Below are positions 1 through 8,191 of a stretch of 42,487 nucleotides of DNA, piece by piece. A program made the position numbers and the translations under genes. Source of the stretch: Pseudomonadota bacterium. GTDB taxonomy: Bacteria; Pseudomonadota; Alphaproteobacteria; Rhizobiales; JAKPQE01. Under the pieces are notes generated by a model, which was not told the origin of the DNA, ran no database searches, and saw only the letters and a program-made list of their open reading frames with translations. The number at the start of each line of letters is the position of its first letter. Positions within the stretch are counted from its first letter, which is position 1. The stretch is from positions 1 to 42,487 of the forward strand of contig JAKPQE010000093.1 in NCBI GenBank assembly GCA_029572955.1, read 5' to 3'.

Positions 1-395
<395 letters not shown>

Positions 396-414
396 CTCTC
401 ATTATTCCCATGTC

Positions 415-441
415 CATCCGGACCTTCGGTCCAGAAGGATG
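415..441 (+). other. 23S-5S spacer hairpin
   Basis: The spacer holds a two-part stem: CATCC (415-419) pairs with GGATG (437-441), and GGACC (420-424) pairs with GGTCC (428-432) across a TTC loop. Such spacer stems are usual in rRNA precursors and may guide processing; this role is inferred. Confidence 0.5.
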
Positions 442-478
442 TCGGTTATGCACGAGACCAGTTAGAACGCATTTCGCC

Positions 479-596
479 GGCCCGGTGGTTATTGCGAGGA
501 GCCTAAACCCGATCCCATTCCGAACTCGGCCGTTAAACTCCTCCGCGCCGATGGTACTGCGTCTTAAGACGTGGGAGAGTAGGTCGCTGCCGGGCC
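479..596 (+). rRNA. 5S ribosomal RNA
   Basis: The sequence contains the conserved 5S core CCCGATCCCATTCCGAACTC (from about 509) and the GTGGGAGAGTAGG segment near the 3' end. Terminal helix I can be drawn between GGCCCGG (479-485) and CCGGGCC (590-596), which sets the approximate ends. It follows the 23S gene by about 85 bases, as expected for an rrn operon. Confidence 0.95.
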
Positions 597-727
597 TGCC
601 AAATGCGTTCCCTTCTTCGAGATCTTCTCACACGATGCGTTTTTCCTTCGGCAAAACACAGCGAAGCTCCCTGATCTTCGGTGCGCCGGAGACAGACGGG
701 GCGTCTTGTCGTTCCCGAACGGTTTGA

Positions 728-806
<79 letters not shown>

Positions 807-810
807 CGAA

Positions 811-844
811 CCCGCCAGATCCCTCCGGACTGGCGGGTTTTTCG
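811..844 (+). terminator. Rho-independent terminator of the rrn operon
   Basis: CCCGCCAG (811-818) is complementary to CTGGCGGG (830-837), with a loop of about 11 bases and a run of five T directly after. It lies 6 bases past the tRNA-fMet gene and is well placed to end the rrn transcript. Confidence 0.9.
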
Positions 845-883
845 CGTTTTGGGCTGCTATGAGCGTCCGTGATGGGCCGGCTC

Positions 884-998
884 TGCTGGAGCAGCCCGCT
901 CGGCGGGCAATCGATTCACCGGATCGATTGCTCTTCCGCCTCGCCTCGTCAGGCTCATAACCCAAAAGGTCCGAGGTCGAAAACCAGCCCGGCCCCCG
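884..998 (+). pseudogene. Degenerate tRNA-fMet-derived repeat
   Basis: Two blocks match the intact tRNA-fMet located 80 bases upstream: TGGAGCAGCCCG (887-898), covering the D-arm side, and CTCGTCAGGCTCATAACC (945-962), covering the D-loop and anticodon arm with the CAT triplet. Shorter matches AAGGTC, AGGT and GCCCCCG follow. The blocks are separated by an insertion containing a 9-bp inverted repeat. Acceptor stem and T-arm pairing are lost, so it should not be a functional tRNA. It may belong to a dispersed tRNA-derived repeat family, which cannot be tested from one window. Confidence 0.65.
907..931. repeat. Palindrome inserted in the tRNA-like repeat
   Basis: GCAATCGAT (907-915) and ATCGATTGC (923-931) are perfect inverted arms around a 7-base centre. 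The element interrupts the tRNA-fMet-like sequence in its D-arm region. Confidence 0.7.
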
Positions 999-1052
999 TT
1001 ATCGGCCCAGCTTTTCGGCGGATCTTGCCGTTTCGGTAGAGATCGTGCCGGT

Positions 1053-1412
1053 TCACCGACCCGGCAGCTCGCATTCCATGGTGCCGTCGCAGGCGACCGC
1101 GGTCGTATAGTCGAAGGCGTCGCCGAGCATCGCGCCGGTGAGCTTCACCTTGTGGCCGACGAGCGGCTGCAGCTTCGGATCGCTCTGGAACAGCAGGGCT
1201 TTCTTGGCAATCGCGATCTCGGCGTAGTCCCACCCCTGGAGGAAGTATTGTGGCCCCTCGCTGCGGGTCCCGATATTGCCGAGCTTCATGAAGAGGAAGC
1301 CTGAAATCGTTTCTTCGGCGTGGCCCTGCGTCGGCAAGGCGGTCAGCGCGATGCCGGCGAGGCAAAGCGCAACGGCGAGCTTCGATGGCAGAGCGGCGAC
1401 AGGGCGTTTCAT
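1053..1412 (-). CDS. Hypothetical exported protein (119 aa)
   Basis: No family is recognised. The N-terminus (MKRP, then a hydrophobic stretch of about residues 10-26 ending GHAEE) is a clear Sec-type signal peptide with likely cleavage after the AxA-like GHA near residue 32, so the mature protein of about 87 residues should be periplasmic. Two cysteines near the C-terminus (in VACDGTMECEL) are seven residues apart and could form a disulfide. A GGAGG ribosome-binding site lies just upstream of the ATG. It is downstream of and co-oriented with the FUSC gene, with a 93-base gap, so the two may be co-transcribed. The function is unknown. Confidence 0.75.
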   Translation of the reverse strand: MKRPVAALPSKLAVALCLAGIALTALPTQGHAEETISGFLFMKLGNIGTRSEGPQYFLQGWDYAEIAIAKKALLFQSDPKLQPLVGHKVKLTGAMLGDAFDYTTAVACDGTMECELPGR

Positions 1413-1505
1413 GGGACCTCCGGTCTTGCCGTCACGACCCCGAGCTTCCTCCTCCTGCCCGTCGGGCGCAATGGCCGCGATGCCGCGGCCGGCGGGATCT
1501 GGCGG

Positions 1506-2570
1506 TCAGGCCTTCCCCGTGCGGTCGAGCGGCGACCATGCGAGATTGGCGACAACGACGAGCGCCGCGCCGATCAACGTGCCGGTGACGCGATCGAGAA
1601 GGAGCGCGGCGTCCGGCGGCTGTCCGGCATCGATGATGAGAATGATCAACGGCGCCATCACGGTGGTATAGGCGAGGTAGTTCCGGGAGCGCAGAATGGT
1701 CCGGGCGCCGGCGAGGACCGCGACGACGGGAACGAGCGCCCATTGCGGCAGGCCTGTGCCGAGCACCAGCCCGGTGAAGGCGACGCCGATCAATGTGCCG
1801 ATCGCGCGCTGCGTCGTCATCACCGAGAGGATCTCCGGCTCGCGCGGCGTCAGCAGTACGACGGTGAGCGCGATCCAGTGCCAGTCGTGCCCTGGGGCGC
1901 TGCGGGCGATCGCCGCCGCGACGGCAAGACCCGCGACGAGGCGGATCGTATAGTTCCAGCCGGAAAGCCGGGCGAGCGAACTCCGCCAGGCATCGAACCG
2001 CTCTCGTCTCGAGGCGGGGTCCTTTGCCGGTTGCGGCTGGCTTTCCGCGGGTCGGGACATCACCGCCGTGAAAACGGCGCGCAGCACGAGCGTGAAGAGG
2101 GTGCCGAGGGCGAGAAGGCCGACGAGCGCCAGGCCCTGTCCGGCGCCGAACACCGGAACGGCCTTGATGATCGCGAGGAAGAGGATGAACATCGTCACGA
2201 TGCCGGCGAACGTCGGGCCGAGGCCGCCGATCGTCGCGGCAAGGCCGGCGAGGACGAGGAATGTCACCTCGCCGACCCAGCTGCCGCCGCCGGCGGCGAC
2301 GCCGAAGAGGCCGGCAAGGAGAACGAGGACGACGAGCACCATCAGGCGGCGAAGCCGGTCGCGGCGCGAGCCGGCGGGTCGGGCCCGGCCGATCGCCAGG
2401 CTGCCGAGCGCCGCGGCGAGACCCGCCGGGATGTTGCCGGCAAGGGCGCCGAGCATGACCGGCACGGCCATGCCGAGGGCGGCAGCGAGGACGTCCGGTG
2501 CCGCAACGGTGTCGTCGCTCGACCAGCCGAAGGCTTCGCGAAGGTGGGTTGGAAGGTGGAAACCGGTCAT
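1506..2570 (-). CDS. FUSC-family inner membrane protein
   Basis: This 354-residue protein has two blocks of hydrophobic segments, about residues 25-165 and 215-345, separated by a polar stretch rich in Arg and Ser. That is the layout of fusaric-acid-resistance (FUSC/YccS/AaeB-like) membrane proteins. The second block contains a motif of the type HDWHWIALTVVLLTPREPE followed by QRAIGTLIGVAFTG, typical of the FUSC_2 domain. Members are proposed to export aromatic acids or related toxic compounds, but the substrate here is unknown. It is shorter than the roughly 650-700 residue AaeB type. The gene is divergent from a MarR regulator 48 bases away with a palindrome between them, so it is probably under MarR control. 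Confidence 0.85.
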   Translation of the reverse strand: MTGFHLPTHLREAFGWSSDDTVAAPDVLAAALGMAVPVMLGALAGNIPAGLAAALGSLAIGRARPAGSRRDRLRRLMVLVVLVLLAGLFGVAAGGGSWVGEVTFLVLAGLAATIGGLGPTFAGIVTMFILFLAIIKAVPVFGAGQGLALVGLLALGTLFTLVLRAVFTAVMSRPAESQPQPAKDPASRRERFDAWRSSLARLSGWNYTIRLVAGLAVAAAIARSAPGHDWHWIALTVVLLTPREPEILSVMTTQRAIGTLIGVAFTGLVLGTGLPQWALVPVVAVLAGARTILRSRNYLAYTTVMAPLIILIIDAGQPPDAALLLDRVTGTLIGAALVVVANLAWSPLDRTGKA

Positions 2571-2601
2571 GATCGATCGGATCTCGTCAATCGCCAGATA
2601 A

Positions 2602-2614
2602 TACGCTAAGCGTA
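2602..2614. promoter_or_regulatory. Candidate MarR operator
   Basis: TACGCT-A-AGCGTA is a perfect inverted repeat with 6-bp arms and a one-base centre, in the 48-base gap between the divergent FUSC and MarR start codons. It ends five bases before the MarR ATG. MarR proteins usually bind short palindromes in such gaps, so it is the natural autoregulatory site. Confidence 0.55.
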
Positions 2615-2618
2615 GTAT

Positions 2619-3062
2619 ATGATGGAAAACGGCAACAAGGAAGCACTCGCCATTCTGCGCGCGGTGCTCTCGCTCGGGCGGCGGCTCCGGGCCGAGCGGC
2701 CGGATGGCGCCGTGCCGCTCGCCGCGCTCGGCATTCTCGTGACGCTTGCCCGCTCGGGGCCGATGGTCGCGACGCGGCTCGCCGCCGAGGAGCGGTTGCA
2801 GCCGCAGTCGCTGACGCGGATCGTCGCCCGCCTCGAGGAGGGTGGGGTCATTGCACGGACCCGCAGCACGACCGACCGGCGCGAGATCGTAATCGAGCTC
2901 ACGGCCAAGGGACGCGGGATGCTCGCCGACGATCTCGGCGCCCGGCAGCGCTGGCTGGAAGCGGCGATGGCGCGCGCCCTCTCCGAGGACGAGCGCGCCG
3001 CGCTCAACGCTGCCGTCTCGGCGATGATGAAGCTTGCCGACGACGGCCGGCCGGAGGACTGA
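2619..3062 (+). CDS. MarR-family transcriptional regulator
   Basis: The 147-residue length and layout fit MarR dimeric winged-helix repressors. The recognition-helix region is about residues 48-72 (ATRLAAEERLQPQSLTRIVA), followed by the wing with the family-typical TDRREIVIELTAKGR (about residues 85-100). MarR proteins often sense aromatic acids and release divergent efflux genes; here the divergent FUSC gene is the likely target. The two in-frame ATGs (2619, 2622) have no Shine-Dalgarno sequence upstream because the candidate operator occupies that position, so the mRNA may be leaderless or the start may be slightly different. The ligand is unknown. Confidence 0.9.
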   Translation: MMENGNKEALAILRAVLSLGRRLRAERPDGAVPLAALGILVTLARSGPMVATRLAAEERLQPQSLTRIVARLEEGGVIARTRSTTDRREIVIELTAKGRGMLADDLGARQRWLEAAMARALSEDERAALNAAVSAMMKLADDGRPED

Positions 3063-3124
3063 TCCGGCCGGGTGTCGCAGTTGCGCGGCAGAAGCGAGAG
3101 GCCTCCCGGCCTGTGGCAGGCGGC

Positions 3125-5101
3125 CTATGGCAGGCGGGCGAATGCCTCGGCCAATGCCGGGCCGACGATCCGCCGCGTCGCGTAGGTCGAGAGGTGACCG
3201 TCGTCGACATAAAGCGGATGGCCGGCTTCGACGATGCGGCAGTCCGGCTGGCAGAGGATGGGCGCGATCGGCACGACGTTGGCGCCATGGCGGGCGGCAA
3301 TCTCTTCGATCACGGCATCGGCGATCGACGAGCGACTGTCGGCTGTTTCGCGGCTCGGCCCCGACGGCGGATCGCGATGGCGCCAGGCGGCCTGGACGAG
3401 GGCGCGCGGCACGTCCCAGCCGATTTCCGGCACATTGCCGAGAATGACGACCTCGAGCCCGGCGGCGCTGAGGCGCCGCACCGATGCCTCGAGCCCCTCG
3501 GCAAAGAGCAGGCGATCGCTTTCGGCCTCATCGAGGCCGGCAGGTGTCGAGCCGTCGAGGCGGGCAAGACGCACCGGCGTCGGGTCCTCGCCCGGAACGC
3601 CGTGGCCGGTTGCCGCGAGCGCCCAGCGGGCGGCGAGGACGACGCGGCGGATGCCGTGGTCGCCCTTTTCCAGCCAGGTGACGAGATCCTCGTTGAAGAA
3701 CGGGCAGGTGTGGGCGCGCGCCGTCGGAAAGAGCAGGCGAACGCCGAGAAGCGGCGGGCAGGCGTCGGTGGTGGCGAGTCTCACGCCCTCGCCGCGGCCG
3801 GCGAGGGCCACTTCGACCGCACCCATCAGGGCGCCGGCGTGGCTGTCGCCCCAGAGCAGCGTCGTCTTCGGGGCCTCGGCCGGGCCGAGGTCGCAGAGGC
3901 GGTCGATGCCGTCGGGGTTGGCGCAGGCGCGACGACGCGGCTCCCAGTCGCGCGTACCGTCGACGAGCGTCTGGATTTCGGGCGAAAGGCGGCCCGGCAT
4001 GCCGCCGGTGAAATGAATGCCGAGGCCGATCGCCGAGAGGCCGGCCATGCCGGCCCCGGCGAGGGCGAAGACCGCGCGGCGGTCGAGGAAGCGGCGATGG
4101 CGGAAGGGGCGCTCGACCAGCCACCAGGAGAGACTCGCGCCGACAAGCGAGGCGGCGAAGGCGGCCGCCATCTCGCCGGCGCACAGTGTGACCCCGGCGC
4201 GGTACTGGCGCAGCAGCGCGAGGATCGGCCAGTGCCAGAGATAGAGCGAATAGGAAATGACGCCGACGAACACGGCCGGCGGGGTCGAGAGCAGGCGGCC
4301 GGCGAGACTGGTCGCGCCCTCGCCGGCGTGGATGACCATCGCCGCGCCGACGACCGGCAAGGCGGCGACATAACCCGGGAAAAACAGTCGCTTGTCGAAG
4401 AACAGGACGGCGGCGAGGATCAAGGCGAGGCCCGATATGCCGAGCACCTCGCGCCCGTATCGCGACCTGATCCGCGGGACGATTTCGAGAGCGAGCACCG
4501 CTCCGATCAGCAGCTCCCAGGCGCGGAAGGGCAGCATGTAGAAGGCGATTTTCGGCATCGTCGCGGTCAGTATCGCCGAGGCGGCGAACGAGGCGACGAG
4601 CAGCAGGAGGATGCCGAGGCGGGGCAGGCGCAGCTTTTTGAGAACGATGAGGACGAGCGGGAAGAACAGGTAGAACTGCTCCTCGACGGCGAGCGACCAG
4701 GTGTGCAGCAGCGGATGGAACTCGGCCGCCGTGGTGAAATAGTCGATCGCGTCCTTGAAATGGAAATTCGCGGCAAAGCCCATGGTGGCCGCCGCCGAGA
4801 GGCCGAAGCCGTCGTATTCGAAGGGCGGCAGCAGGAAATGCGCGCCGACGATCGTCAGGAGGACGACGACGAACAGCGCCGGCAGGATGCGGCGCGCCCG
4901 ACGCTCGTAGAAATCGGCGAGGGTGAAGGTTCCGGCGACGATTTCGCGGTGGATGATCCGGGCGATGAGGAAGCCGGAAATGACGAAGAAGACGTCGACG
5001 CCGACGAAACCGCCGGTGATCCCGGGAACGCCGAGGTGATAGAGAACGACGGAGAGGACAGCGACGGCACGCAGCCCGTCGATATCGGCGCGATAGCCCA
5101 T
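3125..5101 (-). CDS. Acyltransferase 3 / SGNH two-domain protein (OafA-like)
   Basis: The N-terminal half is an acyltransferase-3 membrane domain. It starts MGYRADIDGLRAVAVLSVVL with the catalytic-type histidine in YHLG, then FFVISGFLI and WSLAVEEQFY, and has about ten membrane segments. The C-terminal third is a periplasmic SGNH hydrolase-like domain with the GDS block WGDSHA and a terminal Asp/His block DDGHLST. Such proteins O-acylate surface polysaccharides or peptidoglycan. The start at 5101 was chosen because family members begin directly with the Y-R-x-D-I-D-G-L-R-A motif, giving 658 residues. In-frame ATGs at 5176, 5221 and 5356 are possible but add a proline/arginine-rich leader. The gene appears monocistronic and the acceptor is unknown. 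Confidence 0.88.
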   Translation of the reverse strand: MGYRADIDGLRAVAVLSVVLYHLGVPGITGGFVGVDVFFVISGFLIARIIHREIVAGTFTLADFYERRARRILPALFVVVLLTIVGAHFLLPPFEYDGFGLSAAATMGFAANFHFKDAIDYFTTAAEFHPLLHTWSLAVEEQFYLFFPLVLIVLKKLRLPRLGILLLLVASFAASAILTATMPKIAFYMLPFRAWELLIGAVLALEIVPRIRSRYGREVLGISGLALILAAVLFFDKRLFFPGYVAALPVVGAAMVIHAGEGATSLAGRLLSTPPAVFVGVISYSLYLWHWPILALLRQYRAGVTLCAGEMAAAFAASLVGASLSWWLVERPFRHRRFLDRRAVFALAGAGMAGLSAIGLGIHFTGGMPGRLSPEIQTLVDGTRDWEPRRRACANPDGIDRLCDLGPAEAPKTTLLWGDSHAGALMGAVEVALAGRGEGVRLATTDACPPLLGVRLLFPTARAHTCPFFNEDLVTWLEKGDHGIRRVVLAARWALAATGHGVPGEDPTPVRLARLDGSTPAGLDEAESDRLLFAEGLEASVRRLSAAGLEVVILGNVPEIGWDVPRALVQAAWRHRDPPSGPSRETADSRSSIADAVIEEIAARHGANVVPIAPILCQPDCRIVEAGHPLYVDDGHLSTYATRRIVGPALAEAFARLP

Positions 5102-5500
5102 GACCGGGGCGGCCTTGCCGCCAGCCGGGTGAGGTCTCTGAACCTCCTCGGGATGAAAATTCGATATGAGCCCCATCGGGTACGCGCCACCATTCCCGGG
5201 TATTGCCGTTCGTAACAGCATAGACACAAACGGAAGGGAATTGCGCAAGGCCGAAAGGCCCCCGGCGACACGACCGGCAGCCGCCGCCCGGCCGATGCCG
5301 AGGCGCGGCGCCGGAGAACGCGCCCCGGGTCGGCGGCCGGGTTGCTCGTCCGACACGGGTCCGGTCGGGTCGCGCGACGGTGGACAATGGCGCCCGAAGG
5401 GTCGATCTTGGCGGTGCGCCGGCGGCCGCTCCGGTCACCGGCGCGGGTCGCGCCGCCTCCGTCCCCGGACCGCGGGGACCGGCGGAGGGGAGGAGATCAC
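5102..5500. other. Divergent intergenic region
   Basis: These 399 bases separate the divergent acyltransferase and patatin genes. No conserved small gene was recognised. The region must hold both promoters but no convincing -35/-10 pair stands out. The only clear structure is the hairpin next to the patatin ribosome-binding site. Part of it may be the N-terminus of the acyltransferase if an upstream start is used. Confidence 0.5.
5456..5488 (+). promoter_or_regulatory. 5'-UTR hairpin abutting the patatin RBS
   Basis: CCTCCG (5456-5461) pairs with CGGAGG (5483-5488), and TCCCCG (5462-5467) pairs with CGGGGA (5473-5478), leaving a CCGG bulge. The 3' arm runs into the purine-rich Shine-Dalgarno tract (5484-5496), so folding could limit ribosome access. 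Regulation is inferred only. Confidence 0.35.
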
Positions 5501-6445
5501 ATGTCGGCAAGGAAGCCCCGGATCGGTCTCGCGCTCGGCAGCGGCTCGGCCCGGGGCTGGGCGCATATCGGCATCATCGACGCCCTCGCCGAGGCGGGCA
5601 TCGAGCCCGACATCGTCTGCGGCACCTCGATCGGTTCGCTGGTCGGGGCGGCCTATGTGGCCGGCAGGCTCGGCGATTTGCGGCAATGGGCGGAAGCGGT
5701 GACCTGGCGCGAGATCGTCGGGTTGATGGACATCCGCCTTTCCGGCGGCGGCCTCATCGACGGCAAGGATGTCGTTGCCTTCCTCGACAAGCTCGGCATC
5801 ACGGGCATCATCGAAGCGCTGCCGAAGCCGTTCGCGGCGGTCGCGACGGACCTTTTCACCGGCCGCGAGATCTGGCTGCAGAGCGGATCGGTGCTCGATG
5901 CGGTCCGCGCCTCGATCGCCATCCCGGGGATCTTCACGCCGGCCTGGCTCGACGGCAAATGGCTGCTCGACGGCGGCCTTGCCAACCCGGTGCCGGTGTC
6001 GGTCACCCGGGCGCTCGGCGCCGACATCATCATCGCGGTCAATCTCAACAGCGATCTCGTCGGCCGCCACACCGTCGAGGCCTCGAAGACGACAGAGGCC
6101 GACACCGGCTCGACCGGTGCCTTCCTCGGCCGGCTGCTCGAGCAGGTGCCGGCGGCGGCCCGGGTGCAGGCGGCGCAGATCGCCTCGTGGCTGAGCCCGG
6201 AACCGGCCTCCGGTCCGCCGGCGCCCGGCTATTTCGACGTGCTCGCGACGTCGATCAACATCATGCAGGACCACATCACCCGGACCCGGCTCGCCGGCGA
6301 GCCGCCGCATGTGATGCTGGTGCCGCGGCTCCGCGACATCGGCCTCATGGATTACGACCGGGCCGCCGAGGCGATCGCCGAAGGCCGCGCCTCGGTCGCC
6401 CAGGCGATGCCGGCGCTCGAACGCTACCTTTCGCAAGCGGTCTGA
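5501..6445 (+). CDS. Patatin-like phospholipase (RssA/NTE family)
   Basis: The protein is 314 residues from the ATG at 5501, which follows a strong GGAGGGGAGGAGA ribosome-binding tract. It carries the patatin features: an oxyanion-hole loop GSGSARGWAHIG (about residues 13-24), the nucleophile elbow GTSIG with Ser43, and the catalytic-dyad DGG at residues 157-159. This Ser-Asp dyad lipase family cleaves acyl chains from phospholipids or lysophospholipids. The short single-domain form resembles bacterial RssA-like proteins. No signal peptide is apparent, so it is probably cytoplasmic or membrane-associated. The gene stands alone, facing the SDR gene. Confidence 0.92.
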   Translation: MSARKPRIGLALGSGSARGWAHIGIIDALAEAGIEPDIVCGTSIGSLVGAAYVAGRLGDLRQWAEAVTWREIVGLMDIRLSGGGLIDGKDVVAFLDKLGITGIIEALPKPFAAVATDLFTGREIWLQSGSVLDAVRASIAIPGIFTPAWLDGKWLLDGGLANPVPVSVTRALGADIIIAVNLNSDLVGRHTVEASKTTEADTGSTGAFLGRLLEQVPAAARVQAAQIASWLSPEPASGPPAPGYFDVLATSINIMQDHITRTRLAGEPPHVMLVPRLRDIGLMDYDRAAEAIAEGRASVAQAMPALERYLSQAV

Positions 6446-6464
6446 ACCGCCCGCGGCACGGCGG

Positions 6465-7295
6465 TCAGCCGTCGACGCGCTCCAGCAGGCGGTCGAGAAG
6501 CCGGACCGGCAGCAGGCGGCGGGCAACGGCCATCGCCCAGGTCGCCGACGTCACATAATAATGCGGCCGCGGCCGCGGCGCTTCGAGGGCGTGGATCAGC
6601 TTGTCGACGACGGCTTCCGGCGGCAGCTTGAAGCTCTTGGCGCCGCCGGCCTCGAGCTTAGCCATGCGCGCGGCATAGGCGGCGCGGTGCGGCGTATTCT
6701 CGGCATCGATATTGGCGCGAAAGGCGGCGACCGAGTTCTCGACGAATTTCGTCGCGATCGGTCCCGGCTGGATCGTCGCGACGTGGATGCCGCTGCCGGC
6801 GAGCTCGCGGCGCATGGTGTCGGTGAGGCCCTCGAGGGCGAATTTGGTGGCGTTGTAGGCGCCGCGATAGCGCATGGCGACGAGGCCGAGCACCGACGAG
6901 CACTGGACGATGCGGCCACGGCCGGCGCGCCGCATCGCCGGAACAAGGCGGCAGGTGAGATCGTGCCAGCCGAAGAAATTCGCCTCGAATTCGGCGCGCA
7001 GCACCTCGGTGCGCAAATCCTCGACCGCGCCCGGCTGGCCATAGGCGCCGTTGTTGAAAAGCGCGAAAAGGCGGCCGTCGGTGCGATCGAGCGCGGTCGC
7101 GGCGGCCTCGGCGATCGAGGCCGGATCGGCATAGTCGAGACGGAATGCCTCGAGGCCTTCGGCGGAGAGGCGCTCGACATCGGCGGGTTGGCGGGCGGTG
7201 GCGAAGACCCGCCAGCCGCGCGCCTGCAGCATGCGGGCCGAGACGAGGCCGATGCCCGACGAGCAGCCGGTGATGAGGATCGAGCGGTCGGTCAT
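6465..7295 (-). CDS. Short-chain dehydrogenase/reductase (SDR)
   Basis: This is a 276-residue classical SDR. It shows the nucleotide-binding motif TGCSSGIG (residues 9-16), the NNG motif (81-83), the catalytic Ser in the SSV block (133-135) and Tyr147-x3-Lys151 in YNATK. The R36 region (ATARQP) suggests possible NADP preference. The C-terminal tail from about residue 225 is longer than the minimal fold and ends with a hydrophobic/basic stretch, as in many lipid or steroid SDRs. The substrate cannot be assigned. It is convergent with the patatin gene (19-base gap) and upstream of an unrelated, lower-GC toxin-antitoxin islet. Confidence 0.9.
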   Translation of the reverse strand: MTDRSILITGCSSGIGLVSARMLQARGWRVFATARQPADVERLSAEGLEAFRLDYADPASIAEAAATALDRTDGRLFALFNNGAYGQPGAVEDLRTEVLRAEFEANFFGWHDLTCRLVPAMRRAGRGRIVQCSSVLGLVAMRYRGAYNATKFALEGLTDTMRRELAGSGIHVATIQPGPIATKFVENSVAAFRANIDAENTPHRAAYAARMAKLEAGGAKSFKLPPEAVVDKLIHALEAPRPRPHYYVTSATWAMAVARRLLPVRLLDRLLERVDG

Positions 7296-7350
7296 GGGGC
7301 AGAGTGTTGTCTCGATATGGCGAACGTTGCCGTTGACAAGGGATGACCGA

Positions 7351-7674
7351 CTATCCGATTGATATCTGCCAAGCGATCACCACGCCATTCCCATCATCTA
7401 TCTCGTACAATATCCGAACTTTTGGAATTCGGCGGATCGAGGGAGATTCATAAACCCAAATCTCTCTTTCAAAATTGAGATGGCGCTCGCCAACAATTCT
7501 TGGATTCTTGCAAGCAGCATCCTCGAAGCTATCAAGAATTTCTTGTAGTTCCTCGCTCTTCGCCGCGCTTCTAAGAAACGAGTGCTCGAAGAGTGGAGAA
7601 TGCCGGATAATCCATGGGGTCCGATTGCGATCTCTCAGCCTCAATATCTGCTGCCTGCTGTTCGGCCCAATCAA
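7351..7674 (-). CDS. Putative RelE/ParE-like toxin paired with Panacea antitoxin
   Basis: The frame encodes up to 107 residues. The C-terminal half (EREIWVYESPSIRRIPKVR followed by ILYEIDDGNGVVIAWQISI) has the alternating beta-strand pattern and the R-I-L-Y-E-I-D-D type strand typical of RelE/ParE toxins, preceded by two helices. The only canonical-type start codons are TTGs (7674, or codon 11); there is no ATG and no clear ribosome-binding site. The first 104 bases overlap the end of the upstream antitoxin gene, so translation is probably coupled. If it is a toxin it would be an mRNA interferase or gyrase poison, but the low sequence conservation leaves that open. Base composition is lower in GC than the neighbours, suggesting transfer. 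Confidence 0.6.
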   Translation of the reverse strand: MIGPNSRQQILRLRDRNRTPWIIRHSPLFEHSFLRSAAKSEELQEILDSFEDAACKNPRIVGERHLNFEREIWVYESPSIRRIPKVRILYEIDDGNGVVIAWQISIG

Positions 7675-8176
7675 ATGTCTCTTTTGAAACCTGAGATGGA
7701 ATCAGGTGTAGAGCATTATGATAGCGCAGTTCTTCCCCGAAATCGACGATCTCCCATGGAACGGCATGGCTGAATTCACTGATCGTTTTGGCCGTGTTGT
7801 TCCTGCAGACGAAGTCAATCATTTCGTCGAGGATCAAAATCTCCGACTCGCTGAATCGCTCCATCGCGGGTTTGGTGAGCGCACGAAATTCCTTCTTCTT
7901 GTATCCGAAGTAGTCAGCCTCCCCGATTTCCAAAGCGTTAGCGCCTGTCAATTCGCGCAGCACGGGAAGCAGAGCGTCACATGTCGGCCCATGTGGGCGT
8001 TTGCGATAAGTTGCTCCCGTTAGCGGGCTGCCAACGGCCAAAAATTGGATCATATCAGAATAGTAAAGCACCTTATGCAGCTTTACAGCACCCAGTTGCG
8101 AAGGTTCGCAATGGCTGCATATGTACAGCACAGTGTCCTTCAGTTTTTCTCGATCAAACTGCATATTCGGCGCCAT
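7571..8176 (-). CDS. Panacea-domain (SocA/DUF4065) antitoxin-like protein
   Basis: The 201-residue protein contains the Panacea/DUF4065 signature: KLHKVLYYSDM (about residues 32-42), then a G-x-P-x-T-G-x-x-Y segment and the GPTCDALLPVLREL region. This domain is found in SocA, the ClpXP-dependent antitoxin of Caulobacter, and in many toxin-antitoxin pairs where it neutralises unrelated toxin folds. Its downstream, overlapping partner is a small RelE/ParE-like frame, which fits an antitoxin-toxin order. A second in-frame ATG lies five codons in. Neither start has a good Shine-Dalgarno sequence. The gene is AT-richer than the flanks and probably horizontally acquired. Confidence 0.85.
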   Translation of the reverse strand: MAPNMQFDREKLKDTVLYICSHCEPSQLGAVKLHKVLYYSDMIQFLAVGSPLTGATYRKRPHGPTCDALLPVLRELTGANALEIGEADYFGYKKKEFRALTKPAMERFSESEILILDEMIDFVCRNNTAKTISEFSHAVPWEIVDFGEELRYHNALHLIPSQVSKETFDWAEQQAADIEAERSQSDPMDYPAFSTLRALVS

Positions 8177-8191
8177 GTTGACTTGTTTTTC

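Noticed and set aside
1320-2609. A 429-codon plus-strand frame opposite the FUSC gene
   Set aside because: Low-complexity, charged translation with no domain; the minus strand encodes a well-formed membrane protein.
3113-5215. A 700-codon plus-strand frame opposite the acyltransferase
   Set aside because: Same cause: low-complexity acidic/basic translation antisense to a clear OafA-like gene.
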